In this document: in pieces, positions 1-5,873 of the stretch
How the letters are laid out: every line of letters starts with the position of its first letter
Position numbering within the stretch: position 1 is the first letter of the stretch
Assembly: GCA_947472635.1 (NCBI GenBank)
Contig: CANJDY010000185.1
Coordinates: 1-5,873, forward strand
From: Chitinophagaceae bacterium
GTDB lineage: Bacteria > Bacteroidota > Bacteroidia > Chitinophagales > Chitinophagaceae
Reading direction: 5' to 3'
DNA: 5,873 bases
Notes under the pieces: generated by a model
What the model was told of the DNA's origin: nothing
What the model saw: the letters and a program-made list of their open reading frames with translations, nothing else
Database searches by the model: none
Position numbers and translations under genes: made by a program

Positions 1-252
1 AACCTGTTTGTTGCGTGCAGTAAAAGCAAAATTAACATCCTCATCACTGGGGCCCATGTGAAAAGTACCCGATGGTATATAAACCATGCCAGGAGGCTTA
101 GGAAGTTTCCAGGCCTTAGTAGGTTCAACTCCGTACAACTGCCCATCAATAGGCAGATCTTTTTTATTTTTGCCCAGCATTTTACAACCTGACAAAAACG
201 TAATGGTAATTAAAATTATAATAGCTAACGCCCTATTTATCATTGACAACAT
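1..252 (-). CDS. gldK: Gliding motility / type IX secretion lipoprotein GldK (PorK), N-terminal part only
   Basis: Only the first 84 codons are present; the gene runs off the left edge. The start has a short positive N-region (N6, R7), a hydrophobic stretch at residues 8-19, and a lipobox L20-S21-G22-C23, so the product should be exported, cleaved before C23 and lipidated. After a charged linker comes PPGMVYIPSGTF then MGPSDEDVNFA (about residues 53-76). This is the opening of the formylglycine-generating-enzyme-like (SUMF1) fold as found in GldK/PorK, where 'GMVYIPSG..MGPSD.DV' is characteristic. In the family, GldK is an outer-membrane lipoprotein that forms a periplasmic ring with GldN in the type IX secretion system. 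It is normally followed by gldL, gldM and gldN, which would be off-window here. ATG at 252 is used; ATG at 243 (residue 4) would also leave a good signal peptide. The family call rests on the N-terminus alone; GldJ, a related lipoprotein, is the main alternative. Confidence 0.82.
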   Translation of the reverse strand, partial: MLSMINRALAIIILITITFLSGCKMLGKNKKDLPIDGQLYGVEPTKAWKLPKPPGMVYIPSGTFHMGPSDEDVNFAFTARNKQV

Positions 253-267
253 TTTTAAAAAGCGAGA

Positions 268-275
268 CAAATGTA
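268..275 (-). promoter_or_regulatory. Candidate Bacteroidota -7 box for gldK
   Basis: The minus strand reads TACATTTG, an exact match to the Bacteroidota primary sigma factor -7 consensus TAnnTTTG. Transcription would start near 261-263, giving a leader of about 10 bases to the ATG at 252, or about 19 to the ATG at 243. I found no TTG at the usual -33 spacing, so this is a half-match only. No Shine-Dalgarno sequence precedes the start, which is common in this phylum. Confidence 0.45.
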
Positions 276-323
276 AGGAATATTTTGAATTTTACTTATT
301 TAACCAACTATTGAGGCTATTTA

Positions 324-356
324 TTTTACTATTTGCACGCGCAATGTGTTGTAAAA
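324..356. repeat. Nested inverted repeat between the YyaL-family gene and gldK
   Basis: TTTTAC at 324-329 pairs with GTAAAA at 351-356, and inside this TTGC at 333-336 pairs with GCAA at 341-344 around a 4-base loop. It lies downstream of the stop codon at 387 and upstream of the candidate gldK promoter. The outer arms are AT-rich and no clear U-tract follows, so it is a poor intrinsic terminator. It could be an operator or a chance dyad. Nothing else is recognised in 253-386. Confidence 0.25.
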
Positions 357-386
357 CGTTTTTCGAAAAAAAAAATTGTGTATCTC

Positions 387-2468
387 CTATATAATTTTAT
401 TAGCCTTTTCAATTTCTTTTAATAAGGAGCTTGTACTCAAAAATGGAGCTAAACAGCTTTGATTTTTACATAAATAAATATTATTTTGCTCATGAGATGA
501 CTTATGAGCTAATAGTGGAAATGACTCGTTTCCAACGGCTGAGGACATTATTACCATATTGGGTATATAATTTAATAAAACATCATTGGCTATTCCGGAA
601 AAATCTGGACCTATTACCGCTATTTCATTTATTCCCATTACCTGGTGAAGCAATAGAGAAGCCCAAATCCCAAATGAACCGGGGTACTTTATAATTGACG
701 CAGACAAAATATTTAACATTTTATTATGTCGGCTACGCCAAGCTGGAATATCAAAAACAATTGAAAGTAGCAGGAGATTTTCTGCCATCACTGAGTTTCC
801 GGAAGGAGTAGCCCCATCATATATTTCTTTTTTTCTTACTATGATATCTTTTTGATCGCGGTGAGTAAAATAGAAAAAGCAAGACTCCTCGTCGCTGAAA
901 TTGTCAATAACATAACTACAATAATCACGGGCGGTGAGCAAATAGCTTTCCGTGCAACTAGTCTTATAGAGTTGAAGTAAGGCGGCTATCATATAAGCGT
1001 AATCATCCAAAAAGGCAGGATATTTGCTGACTCCATTTTTGTACGTATGCACTAGTGCAGATGAATCCGTTACACTAACTAAGTTCTTTTGCAAAAAAAG
1101 AAAATTAGATACTGCCATTTTCTCATAGACTGGTTCCTTTAAAACTACAGCTGCTTTCGCAATAGATTGTAACATCAATGCGTTCCATCCCAGTATAATT
1201 TTGTCATCAAGCGAAGGTTTAATACGATTTTGCCTTTGAAGTGATAATTTGTAAAGGCATTGCTGCATTGTTTGCTCCAATTGTTCCTTGTCCAAGCCCC
1301 TTTCCGCTGCAAATTCACTTATAGGCTGAAGATTTCGGAGTATGTTCTTTTCTTCCCAGTTACCACTATCGGTTATATCAAAAAAAGCACAAAAAATTTC
1401 AGCATCAGTACCTAAAATAGCATCCACTTCATCCTTTTGCCACACATAATATTTACCTTCTTCCCCCTCACTGTCTGCATCTAGGGCGGCGTAAAAACCT
1501 CCTTCGCCGCTTAATAACTCATTACGAACGAAAGAAATCGTTTTACGAATGGCATCAGAATACTTTTTTTGGGAACTGAGTTGATACGCATCACACAAAA
1601 TATTAATAAGCAATGCATTGTCATAAAGCATTTTTTCAAAATGAGGTGCTAGCCATTCTTTATCCGTACTATAACGGGCTAATCCACCTGCTACATGGTC
1701 ATAAATACCTCCCATCAACATTTTATCGATAGAAAGCAAGGCCTGCTGCAAAGCCTCCTTGTTTCCTGTAAAATAATGATACCGCATTAAGTATTGAATG
1801 GTAAATGTTTGCGGAAACTTGGGCGCCTTGCCAAATCCTCCCCAATGGATATCCGCCGACTTCATAATAGTGGCAAACATAAGATCACATTGCTCAATTG
1901 TAGCTCCCTGCTCCTCAATAGAGAGATCAATAGAATTTACCATGGATGCTAAGTTGTTAGCCTTTTGAAGGTGATCTGTCAGATTTTCGGCCTGGGATTC
2001 TATTTCATTTTTCTTTTCCTTCCAAGCCTGTACGATTCCATTTAGGACATCCGTCCAGGAAGATCTATTATATGCCTTTTCAGGGGGAAAATAGGTGCCG
2101 CCAAAAAAAGGCTTTGCCGATGGTGTTAAAAAAACATTGAGCGGCCAGCCACCACTGCCCGATATGGCCTGTACTGCATCCATATAAATATGGTCCAAGT
2201 CGGGGCGCTCCTCACGATCTACTTTTACACTCACAAAATGAGCATTCATTAGCTCTGCAACTGACTCATTTTCAAAACTCTCCCTTTCCATAACATGGCA
2301 CCAATGACAAGCCGAATATCCAATACTTACTAAAAGTATTTTGTCTTCTGCCCTAGCCTTCGAAAGCGCCTCCTCTCCCCAAGGATACCAGTTAACTGGA
2401 TTATGGGCATGCTGCAGCAGATAAGGGCTAGTTTCATTGATTAACCGATTGGTAAAAGATGAATGCAT
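387..2468 (-). CDS. DUF255/YyaL (spermatogenesis-associated protein 20-like) thioredoxin-domain protein
   Basis: A complete 693-residue protein, the usual length for COG1331/YyaL. The N-terminal DUF255 thioredoxin-like domain (about residues 1-165) opens with the family signature [24 protein letters not shown]. It carries a CHWC redox-type motif at C54-C57, a VDREERPD segment (83-90), [11 protein letters not shown] (106-116, the cis-proline loop area) and GGTYFPP (123-129). The rest is the (alpha/alpha) toroid resembling glycoside hydrolases/N-acylglucosamine 2-epimerases, with GFGKAPKFP (211-219), [12 protein letters not shown] (256-267), [13 protein letters not shown] (272-284), [14 protein letters not shown] (330-343), DDKIILGWN (421-429), FLDDYAY (486-492) and DGATPSGNS (551-559). 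The tail contains the paired cysteines C667 and C672. No signal peptide is visible, so it is probably cytoplasmic. The biochemical role of the family is not settled; thiol redox or sugar-related activity is inferred only from the folds. ATG at 2468 fits the family N-terminus. It is preceded by a terminator, so it is probably transcribed separately from hemD; a possible one-mismatch -7 box (AAAATTTG, minus strand) lies at 2489-2496. Confidence 0.93.
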   Translation of the reverse strand: MHSSFTNRLINETSPYLLQHAHNPVNWYPWGEEALSKARAEDKILLVSIGYSACHWCHVMERESFENESVAELMNAHFVSVKVDREERPDLDHIYMDAVQAISGSGGWPLNVFLTPSAKPFFGGTYFPPEKAYNRSSWTDVLNGIVQAWKEKKNEIESQAENLTDHLQKANNLASMVNSIDLSIEEQGATIEQCDLMFATIMKSADIHWGGFGKAPKFPQTFTIQYLMRYHYFTGNKEALQQALLSIDKMLMGGIYDHVAGGLARYSTDKEWLAPHFEKMLYDNALLINILCDAYQLSSQKKYSDAIRKTISFVRNELLSGEGGFYAALDADSEGEEGKYYVWQKDEVDAILGTDAEIFCAFFDITDSGNWEEKNILRNLQPISEFAAERGLDKEQLEQTMQQCLYKLSLQRQNRIKPSLDDKIILGWNALMLQSIAKAAVVLKEPVYEKMAVSNFLFLQKNLVSVTDSSALVHTYKNGVSKYPAFLDDYAYMIAALLQLYKTSCTESYLLTARDYCSYVIDNFSDEESCFFYFTHRDQKDIIVRKKEIYDGATPSGNSVMAENLLLLSIVFDIPAWRSRHNKMLNILSASIIKYPGSFGIWASLLLHQVMGINEIAVIGPDFSGIANDVLLNYIPNMVIMSSAVGNESFPLLAHKSSHEQNNIYLCKNQSCLAPFLSTSSLLKEIEKANKII

Positions 2469-2502
2469 AAAAACTTTTAGTAGTTTAACAAATTTTCAAT
2501 GA

Positions 2503-2537
2503 CAATAAAATACCCCCACTGAAATAAGTAGAGGGGG
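2503..2537 (-). terminator. Intrinsic terminator after the hemD-like gene
   Basis: On the minus strand CCCCC (2537-2533) pairs with GGGGG (2517-2513), followed inward by one U-U mismatch and two more pairs, closing a 9-base loop (2529-2521). A U-rich but interrupted tract (UAUUUUAUUG) follows. It sits 44 bases past the hemD-like stop codon and before the YyaL-family start, so it should separate the two transcripts. On the plus strand no T-run follows, so it is directional. Confidence 0.65.
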
Positions 2538-2580
2538 AACAATAATCAATTCAACGAAGTAAAGGAGGAGGAAACTATTT

Positions 2581-3372
2581 TTACTTTTTTTTACTCGAAG
2601 ACAAATACAGCTCCAAAGCACTCACCATACTGGGTGCCTGCGGCTGAGGAGCTTGAATATGAAGCGTAAGACCAGCATCTTCTGCAGCTTTACAAGTATT
2701 GGCTCCAAATACCCCTATTTTAGTCCCATTTTGCTTGAATTTCGGGAAATTTTCAAGTAAACTTTTAACTCCCCCAGGTGTAAATAAACAAATCACGTCA
2801 AAGTTTTGAGCAATGACTTCTTTAATATCGTTACTAATAATTCTATATAATATGGGGGTAGCATATTCGCAATGATGGTCTCTGAGCCAATTTGTAATTT
2901 CACTATCAAACGATTCTGAACAGGGATAAAGGAATTTCTCATTGTCCTTGTGCTTATTAATTACATCAAAAAAACTTTTGTTGGTGCCATCGGCACCATA
3001 AAACACTTTGCGCTTTCTATATAGAATGAATTTTTGGAGATACAGTGCAATGGCTTCGGTTATACAAAAATACTTGGTATCCTGCGAAATATTCGTTTTC
3101 AACTCTTCGCAGGTACGGAAAAAATTATCTATGGCATGTCGGCTGGTGAAAATAACCGCCGTATAATTGATTATCTCAATTTTTTGTTTCCTGAAATCCT
3201 TTGCAGAAATACTATCAACTATAATGAAGGGGTAAAAATGCAAGTCAATATTGTGCTTTTTGGCAAAGTCAAAATAAGGAGATCTATCGCCATCTGGCTT
3301 CGGCTGACCAATGAGTATTTTTTTTATCACGCTATCTTTAGTTTCAGAGGTTTTTTTCATATTACCAACCAT
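2581..3372 (-). CDS. hemD: Uroporphyrinogen-III synthase family protein (HemD-like, Bacteroidota type)
   Basis: A 263-residue protein matching the HemD fold seen in Bacteroidota. HemD converts hydroxymethylbilane to uroporphyrinogen III in the cytoplasm, the last step shared by heme, siroheme and cobalamin. Visible landmarks are ILIGQPKP (19-26), SPYFDFAKKH (31-40), PFI..DSISAKDFRKQK (48-64), VIFTSRHAIDNFF (73-85, the first-domain 'FTS.nav' motif), LYRKRKVFYG (117-126), LFTPGGVKSLLENFP (196-210, the second-domain equivalent), FGANTCKAAEDAGL (222-235) and QAPSM (245-249). HemD is very divergent, so catalysis by this paralogue is inferred. Two starts are possible, ATG at 3372 and ATG at 3360 (residue 5); both leave the conserved core intact and neither has a Shine-Dalgarno sequence. 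The tail is SSSKKK. It is 35 bases downstream of the DUF4271 gene, likely cotranscribed with it, and ends before a hairpin terminator. Confidence 0.85.
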   Translation of the reverse strand: MVGNMKKTSETKDSVIKKILIGQPKPDGDRSPYFDFAKKHNIDLHFYPFIIVDSISAKDFRKQKIEIINYTAVIFTSRHAIDNFFRTCEELKTNISQDTKYFCITEAIALYLQKFILYRKRKVFYGADGTNKSFFDVINKHKDNEKFLYPCSESFDSEITNWLRDHHCEYATPILYRIISNDIKEVIAQNFDVICLFTPGGVKSLLENFPKFKQNGTKIGVFGANTCKAAEDAGLTLHIQAPQPQAPSMVSALELYLSSSKKK

Positions 3373-3402
3373 ACAGGATAAAATAAATATTCAGTAACCA
3401 TA

Positions 3403-3410
3403 CAAAATTA
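3403..3410 (-). promoter_or_regulatory. Candidate -7 box for the hemD-like gene, overlapping the DUF4271 stop codon
   Basis: The minus strand reads TAATTTTG, an exact TAnnTTTG match whose first three bases are the TAA stop of the DUF4271 gene (3410-3408). Transcription would begin near 3396-3398, about 25 bases before ATG 3372. I see no TTG at the usual -33 distance. It could give hemD expression separate from DUF4271. Confidence 0.35.
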
Positions 3411-4352
3411 GAGATTTTTACTTAATAAAACTACCAGGCCCTTATAAACTAACAAAACTGGAATTATTTCTACCCCCGCTACATACATAAAAAAGTGAAA
3501 TCTGCTCACTTTGAGCTGGTTTTGAAGCAACCCATACGATCTGAAAAATCGCAATAAAAAAAGCACCCCGACAAATAATAGAGAACTAATTATAGCTGAA
3601 TTCACCAAAGAAGGAATGGAAAACGAAATCACAACAATAAAAGGCAGTAAGGTAACCCCGACAATCTTATTGATTAAAAAAATTACAAACAAATACGTAT
3701 TCGTTACCTCCTTTAAACCTGTAAGCCACCCTGTAAATTTTAAGGTGAAAAATTTAACTAAATAAATCAATCCCAAACTAAATATACAATAAGCTAGGGG
3801 CTTCCAAAAATCACCTAATTCAATCCAATGGTAGTGTAAAAGAAGTAAATAAACATATAAACCTCCAGAAAAAACAAAAAGCATATTAAACAAAAGTGAG
3901 GGTAATTTAGCCTGTAACAACTGCTCTGTTAACTGGCTTTGCCTAAGAGACGCATTAAAAAAAACCCTGAACAAATTATTAAAGTACTGGGCATAAAAAA
4001 AACGTAAAAATGCCATCATCAAAGCAAAGAATGCCACCAAATAAAAGAGTAGGTCATTAGAGGCTCGTTTTTTTTCCAACACAATACTCGCAACTGGTTT
4101 GGTGGTACTGTTTAGAAATTGGTTCGTTTCCAGGGTATTTTTCAAAATCCCACTATAAGATGCTAACCCAGTTACTTTATTTACCTTTTTAACTGATGAA
4201 TCTACCAACCAAGAAAGACTGTCAGACAATTGAACATCCGGAGAATCTAGCTTATTGCTGGAATCTTTACTCAACAGGCTGCTATCAGACTGTTGAGCAA
4301 AAAGCAAAACAGGAAAGATTACACTATATATCAATAATAATACCTGTTTCAA
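3408..4352 (-). CDS. DUF4271 domain membrane protein, TTG start
   Basis: The 314-residue product begins at a TTG codon (4352-4350). I chose this because it yields a clean signal peptide, MKQVLLLIYSVIFPVLLFA then QQ. The upstream in-frame ATG at 4577 would add 75 residues unlike any secretion signal, with no ATG between residue 10 and the signal peptide. After the signal comes a Ser/Asp-rich linker (about 20-62), then about six hydrophobic helices (roughly 100-118, 152-172, 183-203, 219-245, 249-269 and 286-310). The C-terminal half (RQSQLTEQLLQAKLPSLLFN, then several helices, ending GVEIIPVLLVYKGL) matches the Bacteroidota DUF4271 pattern. It should sit in the inner membrane with an extracytoplasmic N-terminal linker. 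No function is established that I know of. It is followed 35 bases later by the hemD-like gene, a pairing I recall as common in this phylum, and is divergent from hemW. Confidence 0.8.
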   Translation of the reverse strand: MKQVLLLIYSVIFPVLLFAQQSDSSLLSKDSSNKLDSPDVQLSDSLSWLVDSSVKKVNKVTGLASYSGILKNTLETNQFLNSTTKPVASIVLEKKRASNDLLFYLVAFFALMMAFLRFFYAQYFNNLFRVFFNASLRQSQLTEQLLQAKLPSLLFNMLFVFSGGLYVYLLLLHYHWIELGDFWKPLAYCIFSLGLIYLVKFFTLKFTGWLTGLKEVTNTYLFVIFLINKIVGVTLLPFIVVISFSIPSLVNSAIISSLLFVGVLFLLRFFRSYGLLQNQLKVSRFHFFMYVAGVEIIPVLLVYKGLVVLLSKNL

Positions 4353-4369
4353 ATTGTAGAAATTATTCG

Positions 4370-4377
4370 CAAAAATA
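4370..4377 (-). promoter_or_regulatory. Candidate -7 box for the DUF4271 gene
   Basis: The minus strand reads TATTTTTG, an exact TAnnTTTG match. A start of transcription near 4363-4365 leaves a leader of roughly 11-13 bases before the TTG at 4352. This supports the TTG as the true start, since the ATG at 4577 would lie upstream of this promoter. No matching -33 TTG is seen at normal spacing. Confidence 0.45.
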
Positions 4378-4445
4378 AAATGATTTTTCTTAGAAATAAT
4401 GAATATATTCAAAAGCTCCCATATCTCATTAGTAGGCCCTGTAAA

Positions 4446-4637
4446 ATGATTACAACAATTATTTACTATCCAACTGATGGCATCCAACAGAAACAAAGGG
4501 AGGTGGCAAATGAAAGACGCTATCTTTGTTATGGTTATTGCCTCTACCATTTGGTTAATGGGCAGCTGAAAAAACAAACAAGCGCATTTACAACCGATTG
4601 GAGGAATGAATTATTGGCATACTTGATTGAAAATTAA
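4446..4637 (+). CDS. Tentative small hypothetical protein upstream of hemW
   Basis: A 63-residue reading frame from ATG 4446 to TAA 4635-4637; an ATG at 4380 would extend it to 85 residues but begins inside the region of the opposing DUF4271 promoter. I do not recognise the family. The product is soluble-looking, with DGIQQKQREVANERRYLC then YGYCLYHLVNGQLKKQTSA and a tail of DWRNELLAYLIEN, suggesting amphipathic helices, two cysteines and no signal peptide. Codon use resembles its neighbours, and the frame ends 26 bases before the hemW start, compatible with cotranscription. Against it: no Shine-Dalgarno sequence or clear promoter is visible, and a competing 19-codon frame with a good Shine-Dalgarno sequence overlaps it. 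It may be a chance frame. Confidence 0.35.
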   Translation: MITTIIYYPTDGIQQKQREVANERRYLCYGYCLYHLVNGQLKKQTSAFTTDWRNELLAYLIEN

Positions 4638-4663
4638 ACGTTTACAACTTTAACCTAACCTAA

Positions 4664-5800
4664 TTGGCAGGCATCTATATTCATATCCCATTTTGCAAGC
4701 AGGCTTGTCATTATTGTAATTTCCATTTCTCTACCTCACTACAATTTAAGGACGAGTTAATTACTGCTCTAATTAAAGAAATTCAAATCAGCTCCACCAA
4801 AGTTGGCGACTCAGCAGAAAAAGAAGTTTGTGAAACCATCTATTTTGGCGGTGGTACTCCGAGCATTGTATCAATAACCGACCTGACGATGATTCTGGAA
4901 GCAATAGCCACAAAGTTTGAAATTAACAAGGATGCGGAAATCACCTTGGAGGCTAACCCCGATGATATTACTGCTGAGAAATTACAACTTTGGAAAAAAG
5001 CAGGAATTAACCGCCTGAGTGTGGGAATACAATCCTTTTTGGACCCCGAACTTATTTGGATGAACAGAGCGCATTCAGCAGCTGATTCAATTCGATGCAT
5101 TGATGAAATTAAAGATGCTGGATTTTTCGACTACTCAATCGATTTAATCTACGGCTCCCCCTTATTAAGCAATCAAGACTGGGCGAATACTATCGATACC
5201 GTCATAGAAAAAAATATACCGCATATTTCATGTTACGCGCTTACAGTTGAACCTAAAACAGCGCTGGAAAAAATGATTGCTCAAAACAAAAAAGAGCCAG
5301 TGGATACCGAAAGACAAGCTGAACAATTTGTATTATTGATGAATAAAATGGAGCAAGCTGGCTACGAGCACTATGAAATTAGTAATTTTTCAAAACCGGA
5401 AATGCGCAGCAAGCACAATAGCAGCTATTGGCAAGGTAAAAAATATTATGGATTTGGACCCGCTGCCCACAGCTATGATGGGAAAATAAGAAAATGGAAT
5501 GTGGCCAACAATGCCCTGTACATTCAATCATTGAAAAAAAACTGCATCCCATCTGAAGAAGAGTTACTCACAGCAACCCAATCATTAAACGAGTACATCA
5601 TGACATCTTTAAGAACTATGGAAGGAATCGACCTCGAAAAAATAAGTACTCTTTTTGGAAACAATGCTGTTAACCAGCTACTTCAATCCAGCGAAAAATA
5701 TATCCAATCCAAAAAACTCATTCAGATAAATTCTAGTTTGATCTTAACAAAAGAGGGAAAACTATTTGCAGATGGCATTGCAGCGGATCTGTTTTTCTAA
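4664..5800 (+). CDS. hemW: Radical SAM heme chaperone HemW (often mislabelled coproporphyrinogen III oxidase)
   Basis: A complete 378-residue protein of normal family length. It starts at TTG (4664): the codon immediately before is an in-frame TAA, and AGIYIHIPFCKQACHYCNFHF is the expected family N-terminus. The radical-SAM cluster motif is C11-x3-C15-x2-C18, which binds the 4Fe-4S cluster with S-adenosylmethionine. Further motifs are YFGGGTPS (60-67), EANPDD (96-101), RLSVGIQSF (117-125), DLIYGSP (160-166), YALTVEPKTAL (191-201) and YEISNF (237-242). HNSSYW at 251-256 is the HNxxYW motif reported for HemW and linked to heme binding. YYGFGPAAHSYDG (261-273) and a HemN_C-type domain (about 305-378) complete it. 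Family knowledge: HemW binds heme and passes it to acceptor proteins; it is not the decarboxylating HemN enzyme. It has no visible Shine-Dalgarno sequence. A converging gene appears to end 10 bases past its stop. Confidence 0.93.
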   Translation: MAGIYIHIPFCKQACHYCNFHFSTSLQFKDELITALIKEIQISSTKVGDSAEKEVCETIYFGGGTPSIVSITDLTMILEAIATKFEINKDAEITLEANPDDITAEKLQLWKKAGINRLSVGIQSFLDPELIWMNRAHSAADSIRCIDEIKDAGFFDYSIDLIYGSPLLSNQDWANTIDTVIEKNIPHISCYALTVEPKTALEKMIAQNKKEPVDTERQAEQFVLLMNKMEQAGYEHYEISNFSKPEMRSKHNSSYWQGKKYYGFGPAAHSYDGKIRKWNVANNALYIQSLKKNCIPSEEELLTATQSLNEYIMTSLRTMEGIDLEKISTLFGNNAVNQLLQSSEKYIQSKKLIQINSSLILTKEGKLFADGIAADLFF

Positions 5801-5810
5801 TCAATGGAAA

Positions 5811-5873
5811 CTACACAAGTACTGCTTCAATTTTTTTAAACCCTTCGAGAGGTGAAAGATTTTCCCACAATAT
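5811..5873 (-). CDS. Possible 3' end of a converging unidentified gene
   Basis: On the minus strand the frame is open from the right edge for 20 codons and ends in TAG (5813-5811), with the tail reading WENLSPLEGFKKIEAVLV. It has the look of a real protein C-terminus (ordinary codons, mixed helix/strand composition), and the other gene-sized possibility in this stretch is only a 12-codon plus-strand frame. I cannot assign a family from 20 residues. It would converge on hemW with a gap of 10 bases and no visible terminator between. Confidence 0.4.
   Translation of the reverse strand: MLWENLSPLEGFKKIEAVLV

Larger units (their letters stand above)
4353..4663. other. Divergent 311-base region between the DUF4271 gene and hemW
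   Basis: This holds the candidate DUF4271 promoter (4370-4377), a tentative small plus-strand gene (4446-4637), and a short run TAACCTAACCTAA at 4651-4663 just before hemW. I found no exact TAnnTTTG box on the plus strand; the nearest is TACCATTTG at 4546-4554, with one base too many in the spacer. No hairpin with a U-tract or recognisable riboswitch is apparent. Confidence 0.5.

Noticed and set aside
86..394. Plus-strand frame of 102 codons
   Set aside because: It is antisense to the gldK start, crosses an intergenic AT-rich stretch and has low-complexity composition; the minus-strand lipoprotein reading is far better supported.
431..694. Plus-strand frame of 87 codons
   Set aside because: Lies wholly antisense to the conserved DUF255 protein and resembles no family.
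2564..2571. Strong Shine-Dalgarno-like GGAGGAGG on the plus strand
   Set aside because: No start codon with an open frame follows at a suitable distance; the sequence is the transcribed 3' region of the minus-strand hemD-like gene.
3034..3381. Plus-strand frame of 115 codons
   Set aside because: Antisense shadow of the hemD-like gene, with no family features.
4196..4378. Plus-strand frame of 60 codons
   Set aside because: Antisense to the DUF4271 signal peptide and linker; no independent support.
4651..4663. TAACCTAACCTAA, resembling a telomere-type tandem repeat
   Set aside because: Only two copies and a partial third, in a single place; most likely chance.
4840..5100. Minus-strand frame of 86 codons
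   Set aside because: Antisense shadow of the hemW radical-SAM core.
4664..5800. Calling this gene oxygen-independent coproporphyrinogen III oxidase (hemN)
   Set aside because: The short length, the C-x3-C-x2-C motif followed by NF, and HNSSYW fit HemW rather than HemN.
5804..5839. 12-codon plus-strand frame after hemW
   Set aside because: Too short, with no upstream signal, and it overlaps a better minus-strand coding tail.

Overview
This window looks like a chromosomal segment of a Bacteroidota bacterium, probably of the Chitinophagaceae/Sphingobacteriia type. Four things point there: an AT-rich sequence, several candidate -7 boxes of the Bacteroidota form TAnnTTTG, a lipoprotein start that reads as the type IX secretion/gliding protein GldK (PorK), and a pairing of a DUF4271 membrane protein with a HemD-like protein in the Bacteroidota style. 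I see no CRISPR array, transposase, tRNA, rRNA, integrase or phage gene.

Layout. From 1 to 4352 every gene reads leftward (minus strand). In order of transcription these are: a DUF4271 six-helix membrane protein (4352 to 3408, TTG start); a HemD-like uroporphyrinogen-III synthase family protein (3372 to 2581); a probable intrinsic terminator (around 2537 to 2503); a complete DUF255/YyaL-type thioredoxin-domain protein (2468 to 387); and the first 84 codons of gldK (252 to the left edge). From about 4446 the genes read rightward: a tentative 63-residue unknown protein (4446 to 4637), then hemW, the radical-SAM heme chaperone (4664 to 5800, TTG start). The last 63 bases hold what looks like the 3' end of a converging minus-strand gene that I cannot identify.

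How the genes relate. DUF4271 and hemD are 35 bases apart and probably form a transcription unit, but a TAnnTTTG box overlapping the DUF4271 stop codon suggests hemD can also be started alone. HemD-like protein and HemW both belong to tetrapyrrole/heme biology but lie on opposite strands. gldK begins an outer-envelope secretion operon whose remaining members (gldL, gldM, gldN by family knowledge) would lie off the left edge.

I do not see a clearly new biological system. The most useful observations are two non-ATG starts that would mislead automatic annotation, a candidate small gene just before hemW, and the position of the YyaL-family gene between hemD and gldK.
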